Origin: Pseudobutyrivibrio sp. UBA3626
GTDB lineage: Bacteria; Bacillota; Clostridia; Lachnospirales; Lachnospiraceae
Length of the DNA stretch: 41,105 bases
Assembly (NCBI GenBank): GCA_002373675.1
Contig: DFLF01000015.1
Span: 1 to 41,105 of the forward strand
Reading direction: 5' to 3'
The notes below the pieces were generated by a model that was given only the letters and a program-made list of their open reading frames with translations, was not told where the DNA came from and searched no databases. Positions 18,511 to 27,064 of the stretch are shown in pieces; position 1 is the first letter of the stretch; each line of letters starts with the position of its first letter. The translations under genes were made by a program, and so were the position numbers.

Positions 18511-19158
18511 ATGAGTAACAACACCAACTCTAAACGAGTAAAACAGATTCTTGATATTCTTGATAATACTTATGGTCGTGAATACATATGTTATCTAAAT
18601 CACGAGACACCTTGGCAATTATTAATTGCTGTTATTTTGAGCGCACAGTGTACAGATGAAAGGGTTAATCTAGTAACAAAAGATTTATTTGTAAAATACC
18701 CTACGCTATCATCATTTGCAAATGCCAGCCCCAAAGAATTAGAAAAAGACATCTACTCAATTGGATTTCATAAGAACAAGTCGAAAAATATTATTGCATG
18801 TGCAAATAAACTAATTGACAAATTCCAAGGACAGGTTCCTGACACAATGGATTCACTTCTGACACTAGATGGTGTTGGACGAAAGACAGCTAATGTTATC
18901 CTTGGAAATGTATATAACATCCCAAGCATTGTTGTAGATACACATGTAAAAAGGATATCAAAAAGACTTGGATTTACAAGTAACACTGACCCTACTATTA
19001 TAGAGAAGGACTTAATGTCTGTTCTTCCAAAGGATCATTGGATACTCTATAATATTCAAATAATCACATTTGGCAGAAATATTTGCTTTGCAAGAAATCC
19101 AAAATGCGATATATGTCCGCTAAATCAGTTGTGTAATTCTAAAGACAAAACCATATAA
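18511..19158 (+). CDS. nth: endonuclease III
   Basis: A 215-residue bifunctional DNA glycosylase/AP lyase removing oxidised pyrimidines. The helix-hairpin-helix LDGVGRKTANVILGN holds catalytic Lys125, and Asp143 lies in VVDTHVKR; these match Lys120 and Asp138 of the E. coli enzyme. The C-terminal C-x6-C-x2-C-x5-C motif (CFARNPKCDICPLNQLC) binds a 4Fe-4S cluster. ATG 18511 is chosen because it follows the trkH stop and an AAGGA site; an earlier in-frame start at 18466 overlaps trkH. Confidence 0.95.
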   Translation: MSNNTNSKRVKQILDILDNTYGREYICYLNHETPWQLLIAVILSAQCTDERVNLVTKDLFVKYPTLSSFANASPKELEKDIYSIGFHKNKSKNIIACANKLIDKFQGQVPDTMDSLLTLDGVGRKTANVILGNVYNIPSIVVDTHVKRISKRLGFTSNTDPTIIEKDLMSVLPKDHWILYNIQIITFGRNICFARNPKCDICPLNQLCNSKDKTI

Positions 19159-19171
19159 TAAAGGAGATATC

Positions 19172-19756
19172 ATGAAAATATATCTAACGAGGCACGGACA
19201 AACAGAGCTTAATAAGAAGGAACTAATGCAAGGTCGAACTGATGAACCCCTTAATGAAACAGGAATTAATCAGGCTAAAATGGCAAGAAAAAATGTCGAA
19301 AACATTCATTTTGACGCTGTATATTCCAGCCCTCTAATTCGTGCGAAAAAGACCGCTTCAATAATTGGAGATATTCCTATGGATGACATCATTGTTGACC
19401 ATAGAATTATAGAAGCTGATTTCGGAGATTATGAACTAAGACCATATAACAGACTGGGAATTAAACTTACTTCATATTGGATGTTCCCGGAATTCTTCAA
19501 GGCTCCTTCATCTGTCGAAACTGTTGAGGAAATGATTGAAAGAAGTCACGCTTTTCTTAAAGATCTAGAAGATAAAGACTATGAAAACGTCCTTGTTGTA
19601 TGTCACGGTGGCATAATACGACCAATGTGTGGATATCTAATGGACAAGAAGCGAGGATTCATATGGAGACCACGTCCTACTAATTGTGAGATTCGTGTGT
19701 TCGAATCAATTATGGGAAAGCACAGATTTGTCAAAAGCTATAGTTTAGAGAAATAA
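19172..19756 (+). CDS. histidine phosphatase family protein
   Basis: A 194-residue member of the phosphoglycerate mutase-like superfamily. The phosphohistidine loop is LTRHGQTELN with His8, followed by QGRTDEPLNETG; the second histidine is in VVCHGGIIRP near residue 148. Substrates of this group range from sugar phosphates to phosphoserine or nucleotides, so the name stays general. AAAGGAG precedes ATG 19172, 14 bases after nth. Confidence 0.9.
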   Translation: MKIYLTRHGQTELNKKELMQGRTDEPLNETGINQAKMARKNVENIHFDAVYSSPLIRAKKTASIIGDIPMDDIIVDHRIIEADFGDYELRPYNRLGIKLTSYWMFPEFFKAPSSVETVEEMIERSHAFLKDLEDKDYENVLVVCHGGIIRPMCGYLMDKKRGFIWRPRPTNCEIRVFESIMGKHRFVKSYSLEK

Positions 19757-19766
19757 GGAGTTGCCT

Positions 19767-20840
19767 ATGGAAAAAATTAAGTTCTCAATAGTAATACCCA
19801 TATATAACAGAGTTGATAAACTCGACAAGTGTATCCAAAATGTTCTTAGTCAGGATTATAATAATTTCGAATTAATTCTGATAAACGATGCTTCATGTGA
19901 TGGCACAGACGCAATATGCGATAGATACTCTGACAGATATGAAAATATTATAACTATACACAACAAGAGAAATCTAGGTCCCGGTCTTACAAGGAATGAA
20001 GGTCTAAAAAAAGCAAGCGGCGATTATATACTATTTCTAGATTCAGATGACACATACGATAGTAATCTACTTAGTACAGTATATAAAGGAATCATAGGTG
20101 ATGATGAAGAGTCCCCAAGAAATCCCGATATCGTAGTATATTCTCTATGGGAAGAATATTACAATACAAAAGGTGATTTGCTCCATAGGTTTAGCCACTC
20201 TATTTCATCAAAATATCTGACAGACGCCGACGAAATACATCACACAATTGTACTCCTTGAGGAGGAGACAATGCTTGGCTACCCTTGGAATAAAGCCTAT
20301 AATCTTGAGTATATCAAAAAGGCCGGTGCCACATTTACAGACGTAGAACATATAGAAGATATTCTATTCAACATCGAAGCGTTCGAATATATAGAGTCAC
20401 TAGTAGTATTAGAAGACAAATTATATCACTATCTAAACGTATCTACTAACAGGCTTACCGACAAGTATCTTGTTAATTATTTCGAATTACAATGTAAACG
20501 TATATGGGAATTCTATGAACAACAAAAAAGATGGGGCACACTTGATGAGTATGCCCTTGGTGTTCTTTCAAAAGAGTATTACAGATGGTTACTATCAGCT
20601 GCGGAAAGACAGCTTAATGAAGGAATCCCAAAGAATGAAGTGAGAACATTTCTTGCAAAGGAATACAATTCCATGTTATATGCTATATTACATGATCATC
20701 TAAATGTAGGTCCCAAGCTAAAAGCTTTATATAAGCCTATGCTAGAGAAAAACACTAAGAAAACTGTTTCCCTTGCCAAGAAAATATCTACAATCAAGAG
20801 AAAAACTCCTGAGCTTTTTTCAATACTAAAGCAAAGCTAA
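19767..20840 (+). CDS. family 2 glycosyltransferase
   Basis: A 357-residue GT2 enzyme beginning MEKIKFSIVIPIYNRVDKLD, with INDASCDGTD near residue 36 as the nucleotide motif and LDSDDTY near residue 90 as the metal motif. Its start is ATG 19767, six bases after AGGAG. It ends the trkH-nth-phosphatase operon rather than the main polysaccharide locus. The C-terminal 150 residues are charged and helical. Target unknown. Confidence 0.87.
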   Translation: MEKIKFSIVIPIYNRVDKLDKCIQNVLSQDYNNFELILINDASCDGTDAICDRYSDRYENIITIHNKRNLGPGLTRNEGLKKASGDYILFLDSDDTYDSNLLSTVYKGIIGDDEESPRNPDIVVYSLWEEYYNTKGDLLHRFSHSISSKYLTDADEIHHTIVLLEEETMLGYPWNKAYNLEYIKKAGATFTDVEHIEDILFNIEAFEYIESLVVLEDKLYHYLNVSTNRLTDKYLVNYFELQCKRIWEFYEQQKRWGTLDEYALGVLSKEYYRWLLSAAERQLNEGIPKNEVRTFLAKEYNSMLYAILHDHLNVGPKLKALYKPMLEKNTKKTVSLAKKISTIKRKTPELFSILKQS

Positions 20841-20846
20841 ATAATA

Positions 20847-22034
20847 TCAATTAGAGCCGCCAAGTTTTACATCAACCTTGGCGGTTTCGTAATTACTACT
20901 TGCTTTAGAAATTGTTATCTTAACAACATCACCATTATTATGTGTTGATAATATATTCTTTATCTGTGACATACTTGTAACTTTAGCGCCATCAAATCCA
21001 GTAATTACATCGCCTTTACTAATTCCTGCCTGTTCCGCAGAGCTTCCTTCGTAAACTTTAGCAACATATACTCCTGTAGGTATATCATATTGTTTTGCCG
21101 TTGATTGAGATATATCCATACCGGCGATTCCAAGATATGCGCCCTTGGCGTTGGCATCTTCAACAGCATTTCCATCCGACTTACTTCCCATTATCTCATT
21201 TATAATAGAAGTCACTGACGAACTTGGGATTGCATATCCCATACCCTCTACTCCTGTAGACGCATATTTAGCAGAGACAATCCCCACTACTTCGCCCTTC
21301 ATATTAAGAAGCGGTCCACCGGAATTACCTGGATTAACTGCTGCATCTGTCTGAATAAGATTATTCATAACACTCTTTCCATTAGAATCAGTGGTGTTAA
21401 TCTGACGATTAATTGCAGATATAACCCCTGTAGTAACAGACTGGCCATAACCAAGTGCATTTCCAATAATTATTGCTCCATCTCCAACAACAAGTTCGTT
21501 AGAATCTCCCATTACACTAACCTTAATAACTGCAAGTGTACCTTGGTCAATATCACTTACCTTAACACATATTACAGCTATATCAGCAGAATTAGACTTT
21601 CCAACTATCGTTGCGGGAACTGCTGCTCCATCTGAGAATGTAACAGTAAGAGAATTGGAATTCTCAATAACATGATTATTAGTAACAATATATAAATTAT
21701 CGCTGTCTTGACTGAATATTACTCCTGTTCCAGCGCTTGGTGTCTCTTGAACATAATTACCATATAATGTTCTATATTGCGTCAATGACACATTTGTAAC
21801 AGAAACAACTGACGGCAAAGTATTACTTGCAATATCAGATACATCTGATACAGTTGTTGCCGTAGATACAGCTGTACCTTGTATTGTACTTCCTGTTGCA
21901 GAGCTTTTTGTTCCAGATATCTTGTTTGCTGCAAATGTTACTCCAGCAAACACGCCTCCAGCAACCAGACCAAATACAACAGCAATAATAACAGCCTTTA
22001 ATACTTTTTTTCCATATCCATTATTTGAGTCCAT
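20847..22034 (-). CDS. HtrA/DegP-like membrane-anchored serine protease
   Basis: About 395 residues. One N-terminal TM segment (about 13-37) anchors the protein, then a Ser/Thr-rich linker, a trypsin-like S1C domain, and a C-terminal PDZ domain from about residue 290. The catalytic triad is His121 (TNNHVIEN), Asp151 (SADIAVI) and Ser238 (NPGNSGGPLL). It should act outside the membrane in quality control of envelope proteins. ATG 22034 is preferred over an in-frame GTG at 22046, which touches the AAGGAG site. The gene converges on the glycosyltransferase on the plus strand with only six bases between stops. Confidence 0.94.
   Translation of the reverse strand: MDSNNGYGKKVLKAVIIAVVFGLVAGGVFAGVTFAANKISGTKSSATGSTIQGTAVSTATTVSDVSDIASNTLPSVVSVTNVSLTQYRTLYGNYVQETPSAGTGVIFSQDSDNLYIVTNNHVIENSNSLTVTFSDGAAVPATIVGKSNSADIAVICVKVSDIDQGTLAVIKVSVMGDSNELVVGDGAIIIGNALGYGQSVTTGVISAINRQINTTDSNGKSVMNNLIQTDAAVNPGNSGGPLLNMKGEVVGIVSAKYASTGVEGMGYAIPSSSVTSIINEIMGSKSDGNAVEDANAKGAYLGIAGMDISQSTAKQYDIPTGVYVAKVYEGSSAEQAGISKGDVITGFDGAKVTSMSQIKNILSTHNNGDVVKITISKASSNYETAKVDVKLGGSN
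20857..20884 (+). terminator. hairpin inside the 3' end of the htrA-like gene
   Basis: CCGCCAAG (20857-20864) pairs with CTTGGCGG (20877-20884), 17 bases past the plus-strand glycosyltransferase stop. Only TTT follows, so it is at best a weak terminator of that operon, overlapping the convergent coding sequence. Confidence 0.35.
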
Positions 22035-22119
22035 ATCACCAGTCACTCCTTGTATTTTTTTATGATAAGATATAGTTTAATTATAATATGTGATAAAAAT
22101 GTGTAGTTAATAGTATAAA

Positions 22120-22149
22120 AATAAGGTGACATATAAATGTCACCTTATT
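22120..22149 (-). terminator. intrinsic terminator after the LCP gene
   Basis: A perfect 13-bp stem (AATAAGGTGACAT and its complement, loop of four) lies 20 bases past the LCP stop codon. On the minus strand it is followed by TTTATACTA. It separates the LCP/Veg unit from the htrA-like gene. Confidence 0.75.
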
Positions 22150-22169
22150 ATAAATATCTTATCACTGCT

Positions 22170-23282
22170 TTAATCTGGTTCTGCACTCTTCTCAGTTTTA
22201 CCTGTCATATTAACAATTTCTTTACTTATCTTCTTAACCTCTTGTGAAGGCACATAATTCTCCTTGTTAAAGAAGAAGAAATAAAGCTTTGACACATTAG
22301 ACTCTAATGTACAAGGAACAAGTAAATATCCCTTTGACTGGCCTCCATCATATCCAGCTTTGTCAAATGGGAATCCTGTTGTTGCACCAAGAGAATAATC
22401 TCTCATTGATTTTGCTAAAATCGCAATCTCTGAAGGAGAAAGACTTGTGGAAATCTCCTTTAATACATTATCATCTGTTGCTAACTTAAGCGCCTGTGTT
22501 GCGCTCATATTCTTAAGCTTATTAACCATCTGAGACATGACAGTTCTTTGTCTCTCGGCACGTTTAAAGTCACCACCAGCTGTAGAACGAATCCTACAGT
22601 ATGCTGTTGCCTCTACACCATTTAAGGTTTGAAGACCTGGTGCAACGCCATCAGAATGCTTTCCTGTAACCTTAGCAACTTCACCTATATAACCGCCATA
22701 ATCGCCAACAACATTATTCATATACTTACACTCTTCAGGTGTAAGTTCAATCTCAACACCACCTATATCATCAATTACGTCAGCTAAAGCATTAAAATCA
22801 ACAGCAACATACTCTTGAATATTTAAGTCAAGATTCCTGTTAAGCATCTCTAATGCAGCCTCAGGTCCACCATTTTGGTATGCCGAATTACATTTAAGAA
22901 TCATATCCTTATTCTTAATATTCATCATAAGAGAAGTATCTCTATAGAGTGATATTACTCTTACTTCTTTAGTTTCATTATTAATGCAGGCAACCATTAT
23001 ACTATCTGAATGACCTGTTGTGTAATCACCATTAGAACGATTATCAACTCCAAACAACGCTATACACTGATACCCTTGTAGTAAACCAATTGTTTCATCG
23101 TCCAGATCATTCTTTCCAATGTTTTTAAGCTTATTGAAATCAATAAGTCCAAACTTCAACCAAGCAAGTAAGAATAGAACAACAAGAATCAGAACTATAA
23201 CTTCTACAATTATAAGAATCTTTCTTCTCTTCTTACGTTTTTGCTTCTTTGTTAATGGTTGTTTAATTTTCTTTTTAGACAT
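22170..23282 (-). CDS. LytR-CpsA-Psr (LCP) family protein
   Basis: A 370-residue membrane-anchored enzyme family that ligates wall teichoic acids or capsular glycans from undecaprenyl carriers onto peptidoglycan. A very basic cytoplasmic tail (KKQKRKKRRK) precedes one TM helix at about 24-46. The LCP domain shows LFGVDNRS, VRVISLYRDTSL near residue 108, CNSAYQNGGPEAA and the RIRSTAGGDFKRAERQR region near residue 220, which carries the conserved arginines. Together with the polysaccharide locus it offers a route to anchor the glycan. It follows Veg by 21 bases. Confidence 0.93.
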   Translation of the reverse strand: MSKKKIKQPLTKKQKRKKRRKILIIVEVIVLILVVLFLLAWLKFGLIDFNKLKNIGKNDLDDETIGLLQGYQCIALFGVDNRSNGDYTTGHSDSIMVACINNETKEVRVISLYRDTSLMMNIKNKDMILKCNSAYQNGGPEAALEMLNRNLDLNIQEYVAVDFNALADVIDDIGGVEIELTPEECKYMNNVVGDYGGYIGEVAKVTGKHSDGVAPGLQTLNGVEATAYCRIRSTAGGDFKRAERQRTVMSQMVNKLKNMSATQALKLATDDNVLKEISTSLSPSEIAILAKSMRDYSLGATTGFPFDKAGYDGGQSKGYLLVPCTLESNVSKLYFFFFNKENYVPSQEVKKISKEIVNMTGKTEKSAEPD

Positions 23283-23303
23283 ATATAATACCTATATGAA
23301 CCC

Positions 23304-23546
23304 TTAACACAGTTTCATCCTAATATCTTTAGTAATTATATCTGTATAACTAAATGATAATAGTTGTGCCGGTTTCTCATCATCCTTATCTTCAACTAAT
23401 ATAGTGAACACACTAGGATACGCACCCTTGATAACTCCTTCCTGAATATCAATTTTGTTTCTTCCTTTATCAAGCTGAATAATAACTTTGCTTCCGCATT
23501 GTTGTTTTACAGATGCTCGAACCTTATCGAAATCTGAATGTTCCAT
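23304..23546 (-). CDS. veg: Veg family protein
   Basis: An 80-residue protein matching the Veg family: QLDKGRNKIDIQEGVIKGAYPSVF, then LSFSYTDIITKDIRM at the C-terminus, comparable with the B. subtilis Veg pattern of a GRRK-type loop, YPSVF and SYADILT. Veg is a small beta-barrel protein that stimulates biofilm formation in B. subtilis by affecting SinR control. ATG 23546 has AGGAGG upstream. Highly conserved in Firmicutes. Confidence 0.88.
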   Translation of the reverse strand: MEHSDFDKVRASVKQQCGSKVIIQLDKGRNKIDIQEGVIKGAYPSVFTILVEDKDDEKPAQLLSFSYTDIITKDIRMKLC

Positions 23547-23655
23547 TTAAATTTTCCTCCTAACGCGTGTTTTTCAAAAAACATGCTTGCTTATTATAGC
23601 ACTTCACATTATTTCTGTCAAAAAATACTATGCAAAGCCTATAATGCGTGGAAAA

Positions 23656-25113
23656 CTAAAGACATTCTTTCATCTTAGTTGCCGCTTCATTAATAGTATC
23701 AAGTCTATTTGTCATCTCATTCATACGACCTACATTTTCATTACTCATATTAGTAAGATTAGTTGTTGACGCAGCAACTTCCTGTGTTGTTGCAGAAAGA
23801 TTAGTTACTGAATCCATTATCTTAGAATTAGCCTCAACAACATCACGTATTACATCTGTAATCTCATTAATAGATCTCATAAGATCTACAATATTATTAT
23901 TAATTACGTCGAATTTATCACCAGTTGTCTCTATCATATCACTTTGTTCTATGATACTATCAGAAGTCTTAATCATATTGCCTGTAGCATCTTCCATATC
24001 ATGAGCAAGCTTAGATATAATCTCTGTAATCTTCTCAGTGGAAGATTTTGTTCCTTCTGAAAGCTCTCTAATCTCATCAGCAACTACAGCAAAGCCTTTA
24101 CCTGCTTCACCTGCTCGCGCCGCTTCAATAGAAGCATTGAGAGCAAGAAGATTAGTCTGATTAGAAATATTAAGTATTGCTCCGGTAAATTCCTCGACCT
24201 CTTTAATTCTATCCTGTAGACGCTTTGTTGCTTCTACAGTTATCTTATTTATATCTGCTGTTTCAATAGATTTCTCCTTAAGTCTATTAAGTAAGCTAAC
24301 ACCTTCTTCGACAGCCTTAGACGTCTCGTCGCTGGCTTCCTTCATACTGTTTGCACTTTGCTCAGATTCTACTAGCTTCTGCTGAATCTGGGAAGTCATA
24401 TCAGTCTGTTCTCCAATTGCTTCTGCAGTATTATGAATAGCATTGGATATATCAGATGAGGAATCGTTACTGCCTTCAATACCGGCATTTAGTTGATTAA
24501 CAATATCTGTTGCTTCATTAAGCTTCTCAAGAATAACTCCTGATTCATTAATTACATTCTCTGCAACAGCACTCTGATCTCTTGTCTGCTTCTTAAGATA
24601 CTCTTGCATCTCCTTAGCCTGCTTCTCCATGAAATTAGTAATAAATAAAGCAAGAATAGCAGAGGATACGCAGAATATATAACACACAATTTCTGTAAGC
24701 ATTAATGACTTGTCTCCAATAAAGAAGAAAAGCACAAGATATATAGTATTAACAACAATACATGCAATCGCTGAAATAATAGATGTCTTCTTATCCTGAT
24801 CCAATATAACAATGTATATCATTAGATACATAAGAACGAACAAATAAGGTTGATTAACCGTAAGAAAGAGCCACGTAAATGAAACCGACATCATAACCAG
24901 GCAAATCTTAGAAAGTGCTTCACCGCTTTTCTTCATTATATAACATATCAGGCAAAATAAAGCAGCCGCCCCCATAAATGCTGTTCTAATAATCCCATGA
25001 ATCCCTTCTCCCATATACACAAATGAAAGAATTGTAAAAACAATTAAAGATACCGTACGAATCAAAAAGATCCATCGTTCTTTCTCTATCTTCTGTCTCT
25101 CATATATAGTCAT
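23656..25113 (-). CDS. methyl-accepting chemotaxis protein with a six-TM N-terminus
   Basis: A 485-residue chemoreceptor. The first 180 residues contain about six hydrophobic helices with short loops, so there is no periplasmic sensing domain; a signal must be sensed within or near the membrane. No clear HAMP domain follows. From about residue 185 a long coiled coil runs to the C-terminus, with the conserved signalling hairpin NQTNLLALNASIEAARAGEA near residues 315-340. The protein should control CheA together with CheW, neither of which is present here. GGGAGG precedes ATG 25113. Two candidate promoters lie upstream, one of sigma28 type. Confidence 0.92.
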   Translation of the reverse strand: MTIYERQKIEKERWIFLIRTVSLIVFTILSFVYMGEGIHGIIRTAFMGAAALFCLICYIMKKSGEALSKICLVMMSVSFTWLFLTVNQPYLFVLMYLMIYIVILDQDKKTSIISAIACIVVNTIYLVLFFFIGDKSLMLTEIVCYIFCVSSAILALFITNFMEKQAKEMQEYLKKQTRDQSAVAENVINESGVILEKLNEATDIVNQLNAGIEGSNDSSSDISNAIHNTAEAIGEQTDMTSQIQQKLVESEQSANSMKEASDETSKAVEEGVSLLNRLKEKSIETADINKITVEATKRLQDRIKEVEEFTGAILNISNQTNLLALNASIEAARAGEAGKGFAVVADEIRELSEGTKSSTEKITEIISKLAHDMEDATGNMIKTSDSIIEQSDMIETTGDKFDVINNNIVDLMRSINEITDVIRDVVEANSKIMDSVTNLSATTQEVAASTTNLTNMSNENVGRMNEMTNRLDTINEAATKMKECL

Positions 25114-25160
25114 GTCATGTCCTCCCTTTAAGTAAAAACAACCTACGAAAAACTACATAT

Positions 25161-25188
25161 AGTATACCACACCTTATTAAATATACAA
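25161..25188 (-). promoter_or_regulatory. sigmaA-type promoter of the chemoreceptor gene
   Basis: Minus-strand TTGTAT (25188-25183), a 16-base spacer and TATACT (25166-25161), about 50 bases before the start codon. Confidence 0.5.
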
Positions 25189-25209
25189 CATTTACCAAAA
25201 AACTTACTA

Positions 25210-25236
25210 TAATCGGGCCATTATCATTCTCTTTTG
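25210..25236 (-). promoter_or_regulatory. candidate sigma28 (SigD-type) promoter of the chemoreceptor gene
   Basis: Minus-strand CAAA (25236-25233), exactly 15 bases, then CCCGATTA (25217-25210). The SigD consensus is TAAA-N15-GCCGATAT. A flagellar sigma factor driving a chemoreceptor would be expected. Confidence 0.4.
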
Positions 25237-25304
25237 TTTTGTTTTTGATGCATTTTACTCACTTTTCCTTTCAAAAAAGTATTATTAAACCTAACGTCTT
25301 GTCG

Positions 25305-25333
25305 TTGAATTTCCTTTAATCATTTCATATAAT
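25305..25333 (+). promoter_or_regulatory. sigmaA-type promoter of cardiolipin synthase
   Basis: TTGAAT (25305-25310), a 17-base spacer and a perfect TATAAT (25328-25333), 56 bases before the start codon. Confidence 0.75.
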
Positions 25334-25389
25334 AGTTTACAAGTATATGATTTTTTTATTCTAAAAATATAAATAAAGGTGGATTAGAT

Positions 25390-26949
25390 ATGGCAAAGAA
25401 AATATTTGGGCGAGTAGTTATTGTCCTACCTGCAATTGCACTACAAGTTCTATGGTATTTATTGGTATTTAGGTTTATTAATTACCTTTCTGATTATCAT
25501 CTAGCCGATATTATACATGTTATCTTTTCAGTCCTTGCAGTTATTTTTGTTGCAAGTCTTATCTCCAGGCGAGATGAAAGTTCATACAAACTATTGTGGG
25601 TTACCGTAATTGTGGCTATGCCAATACTTGGTTCAATTCTGTATTTATTCTTAGGAAATAAAAGAACAGGAAAACACCTAGATCGGAATATAGAAGTTGC
25701 TTCAGAAGCTCTTGAAAGAAAAAAATTCTGTAAAGAGGAAAATGTACTAGAAGAAATAGACATTTCAAAATACGAAGCCAAAAGGCTTCTTCAGTCCCTT
25801 TCTCACATATGCGACGACACCCACTTTCCAATGTTACATAATGAAAGCGTCAAATACTATCCTATGGGAGAATTAGTATTTGAAGATATGTGTAAAGATT
25901 TGAAGAAAGCCGAGAAATACGTATACATCGAGTACTTCATTCTACAGGAGGGTAAATTCTGGAATACTCTAACAGATATACTTGAAAAAAAAGCAAAAGA
26001 AGGTGTTGATGTTCGCGTAATATATGATGACCTTGGCAGTATAGGAACATATTCTGTTAAAGATGTTGCAGGTCTTAGGAAAAAAGGAATAAAATGTATT
26101 CCATTTAACCCCTTTTTGCTAATCAGAACACAGTTAAACAATCGAACCCACAGGAAAATTATGGTAATAGACGGAGAGATTGCCTATAGTGGCGGTATCA
26201 ACATTGCAGATGAATATATTAACGAAATACACCCTTATGGTGTGTGGAAGGACATAGGATTCAGGCTTACAGGTAAAGCCGTATATAGCTACGAATTAAT
26301 GTTCTTGGAATTCTGGAATTCAAGCAAACACAGAGATGAAGTTATTAAAAATGAACCTCCATCTCTTAAGGATCGTCATATTATAAATGATATCCCAGAA
26401 AATGATGGATATATACTTCCTTATTATGATTCTCCAGAAAGAGACGATCATACAAGTAATGTATTATATACAGAGATTCTTACTATGGCAACAGATTATG
26501 TATGGTTCTATACACCATACCTTATGCTGGGGGATTCTCTATTTGATGCATTTATTCGAGCAGCCAGAAGAGGTGTTGATGTAAGACTTATTACACCAGG
26601 AGTATCAGACTCCAAACTAGTCCATAGAATTTCAAGGTCCTATTACAAGGACCTGCTTAATGCAGGTGTTAAAATATACGAATACACGCCTGGATTTGTT
26701 CATGCAAAAGCAATGATTTGTGATGACATAGTTGCAGGAATCGGAACTGTTAATCTAGACTATAGAAGCCTTTTCCTTCATTATGAATGCTCAAGTATAT
26801 TCTATAAATCAAAGATAATCTTTGACTTAAAGAATGACTATTTAAAGACGCAATCAGAATGTACAGAAATATTAAAAGAGAACTGGAACTTTAGCGCATT
26901 TCACAGATTCATTGATAACTTGCTTAGACTTATAGCACCATTGCTATAA
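25390..26949 (+). CDS. cls: cardiolipin synthase (phospholipase D superfamily)
   Basis: A 519-residue enzyme. Two N-terminal TM helices (about 8-30 and 37-90 region) are followed by two PLD domains, each with an HKD motif: His254 in HRKIMVIDGEIAYSGG and His438 in HAKAMICDDIVAGIGT. It should condense two phosphatidylglycerols into cardiolipin at the membrane. AAAGGTGG precedes ATG 25390. It stands alone, convergent with the hydrogenase operon. Length and layout match bacterial ClsA-type enzymes. Confidence 0.95.
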   Translation: MAKKIFGRVVIVLPAIALQVLWYLLVFRFINYLSDYHLADIIHVIFSVLAVIFVASLISRRDESSYKLLWVTVIVAMPILGSILYLFLGNKRTGKHLDRNIEVASEALERKKFCKEENVLEEIDISKYEAKRLLQSLSHICDDTHFPMLHNESVKYYPMGELVFEDMCKDLKKAEKYVYIEYFILQEGKFWNTLTDILEKKAKEGVDVRVIYDDLGSIGTYSVKDVAGLRKKGIKCIPFNPFLLIRTQLNNRTHRKIMVIDGEIAYSGGINIADEYINEIHPYGVWKDIGFRLTGKAVYSYELMFLEFWNSSKHRDEVIKNEPPSLKDRHIINDIPENDGYILPYYDSPERDDHTSNVLYTEILTMATDYVWFYTPYLMLGDSLFDAFIRAARRGVDVRLITPGVSDSKLVHRISRSYYKDLLNAGVKIYEYTPGFVHAKAMICDDIVAGIGTVNLDYRSLFLHYECSSIFYKSKIIFDLKNDYLKTQSECTEILKENWNFSAFHRFIDNLLRLIAPLL

Positions 26950-26974
26950 ATATATCTATAGATAATCTGTTATA

Positions 26975-27028
26975 TTATAAAAAAGCTCTGTACTAATTAG
27001 TCTTCTAATAACCAATAGTACAGAGCTT
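26975..27028 (-). terminator. intrinsic terminator of the hydrogenase operon
   Basis: AAGCTCTGTACTA (26983-26995) pairs perfectly with TAGTACAGAGCTT (27016-27028). On the minus strand a run of six T follows the stem. It lies in the 115-base gap between the convergent cls and hydrogenase genes; the plus strand lacks a T-run. Confidence 0.8.
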
Positions 27029-27064
27029 AAATTATGCGTTATTTATTCTCATTGAAGCACAATT

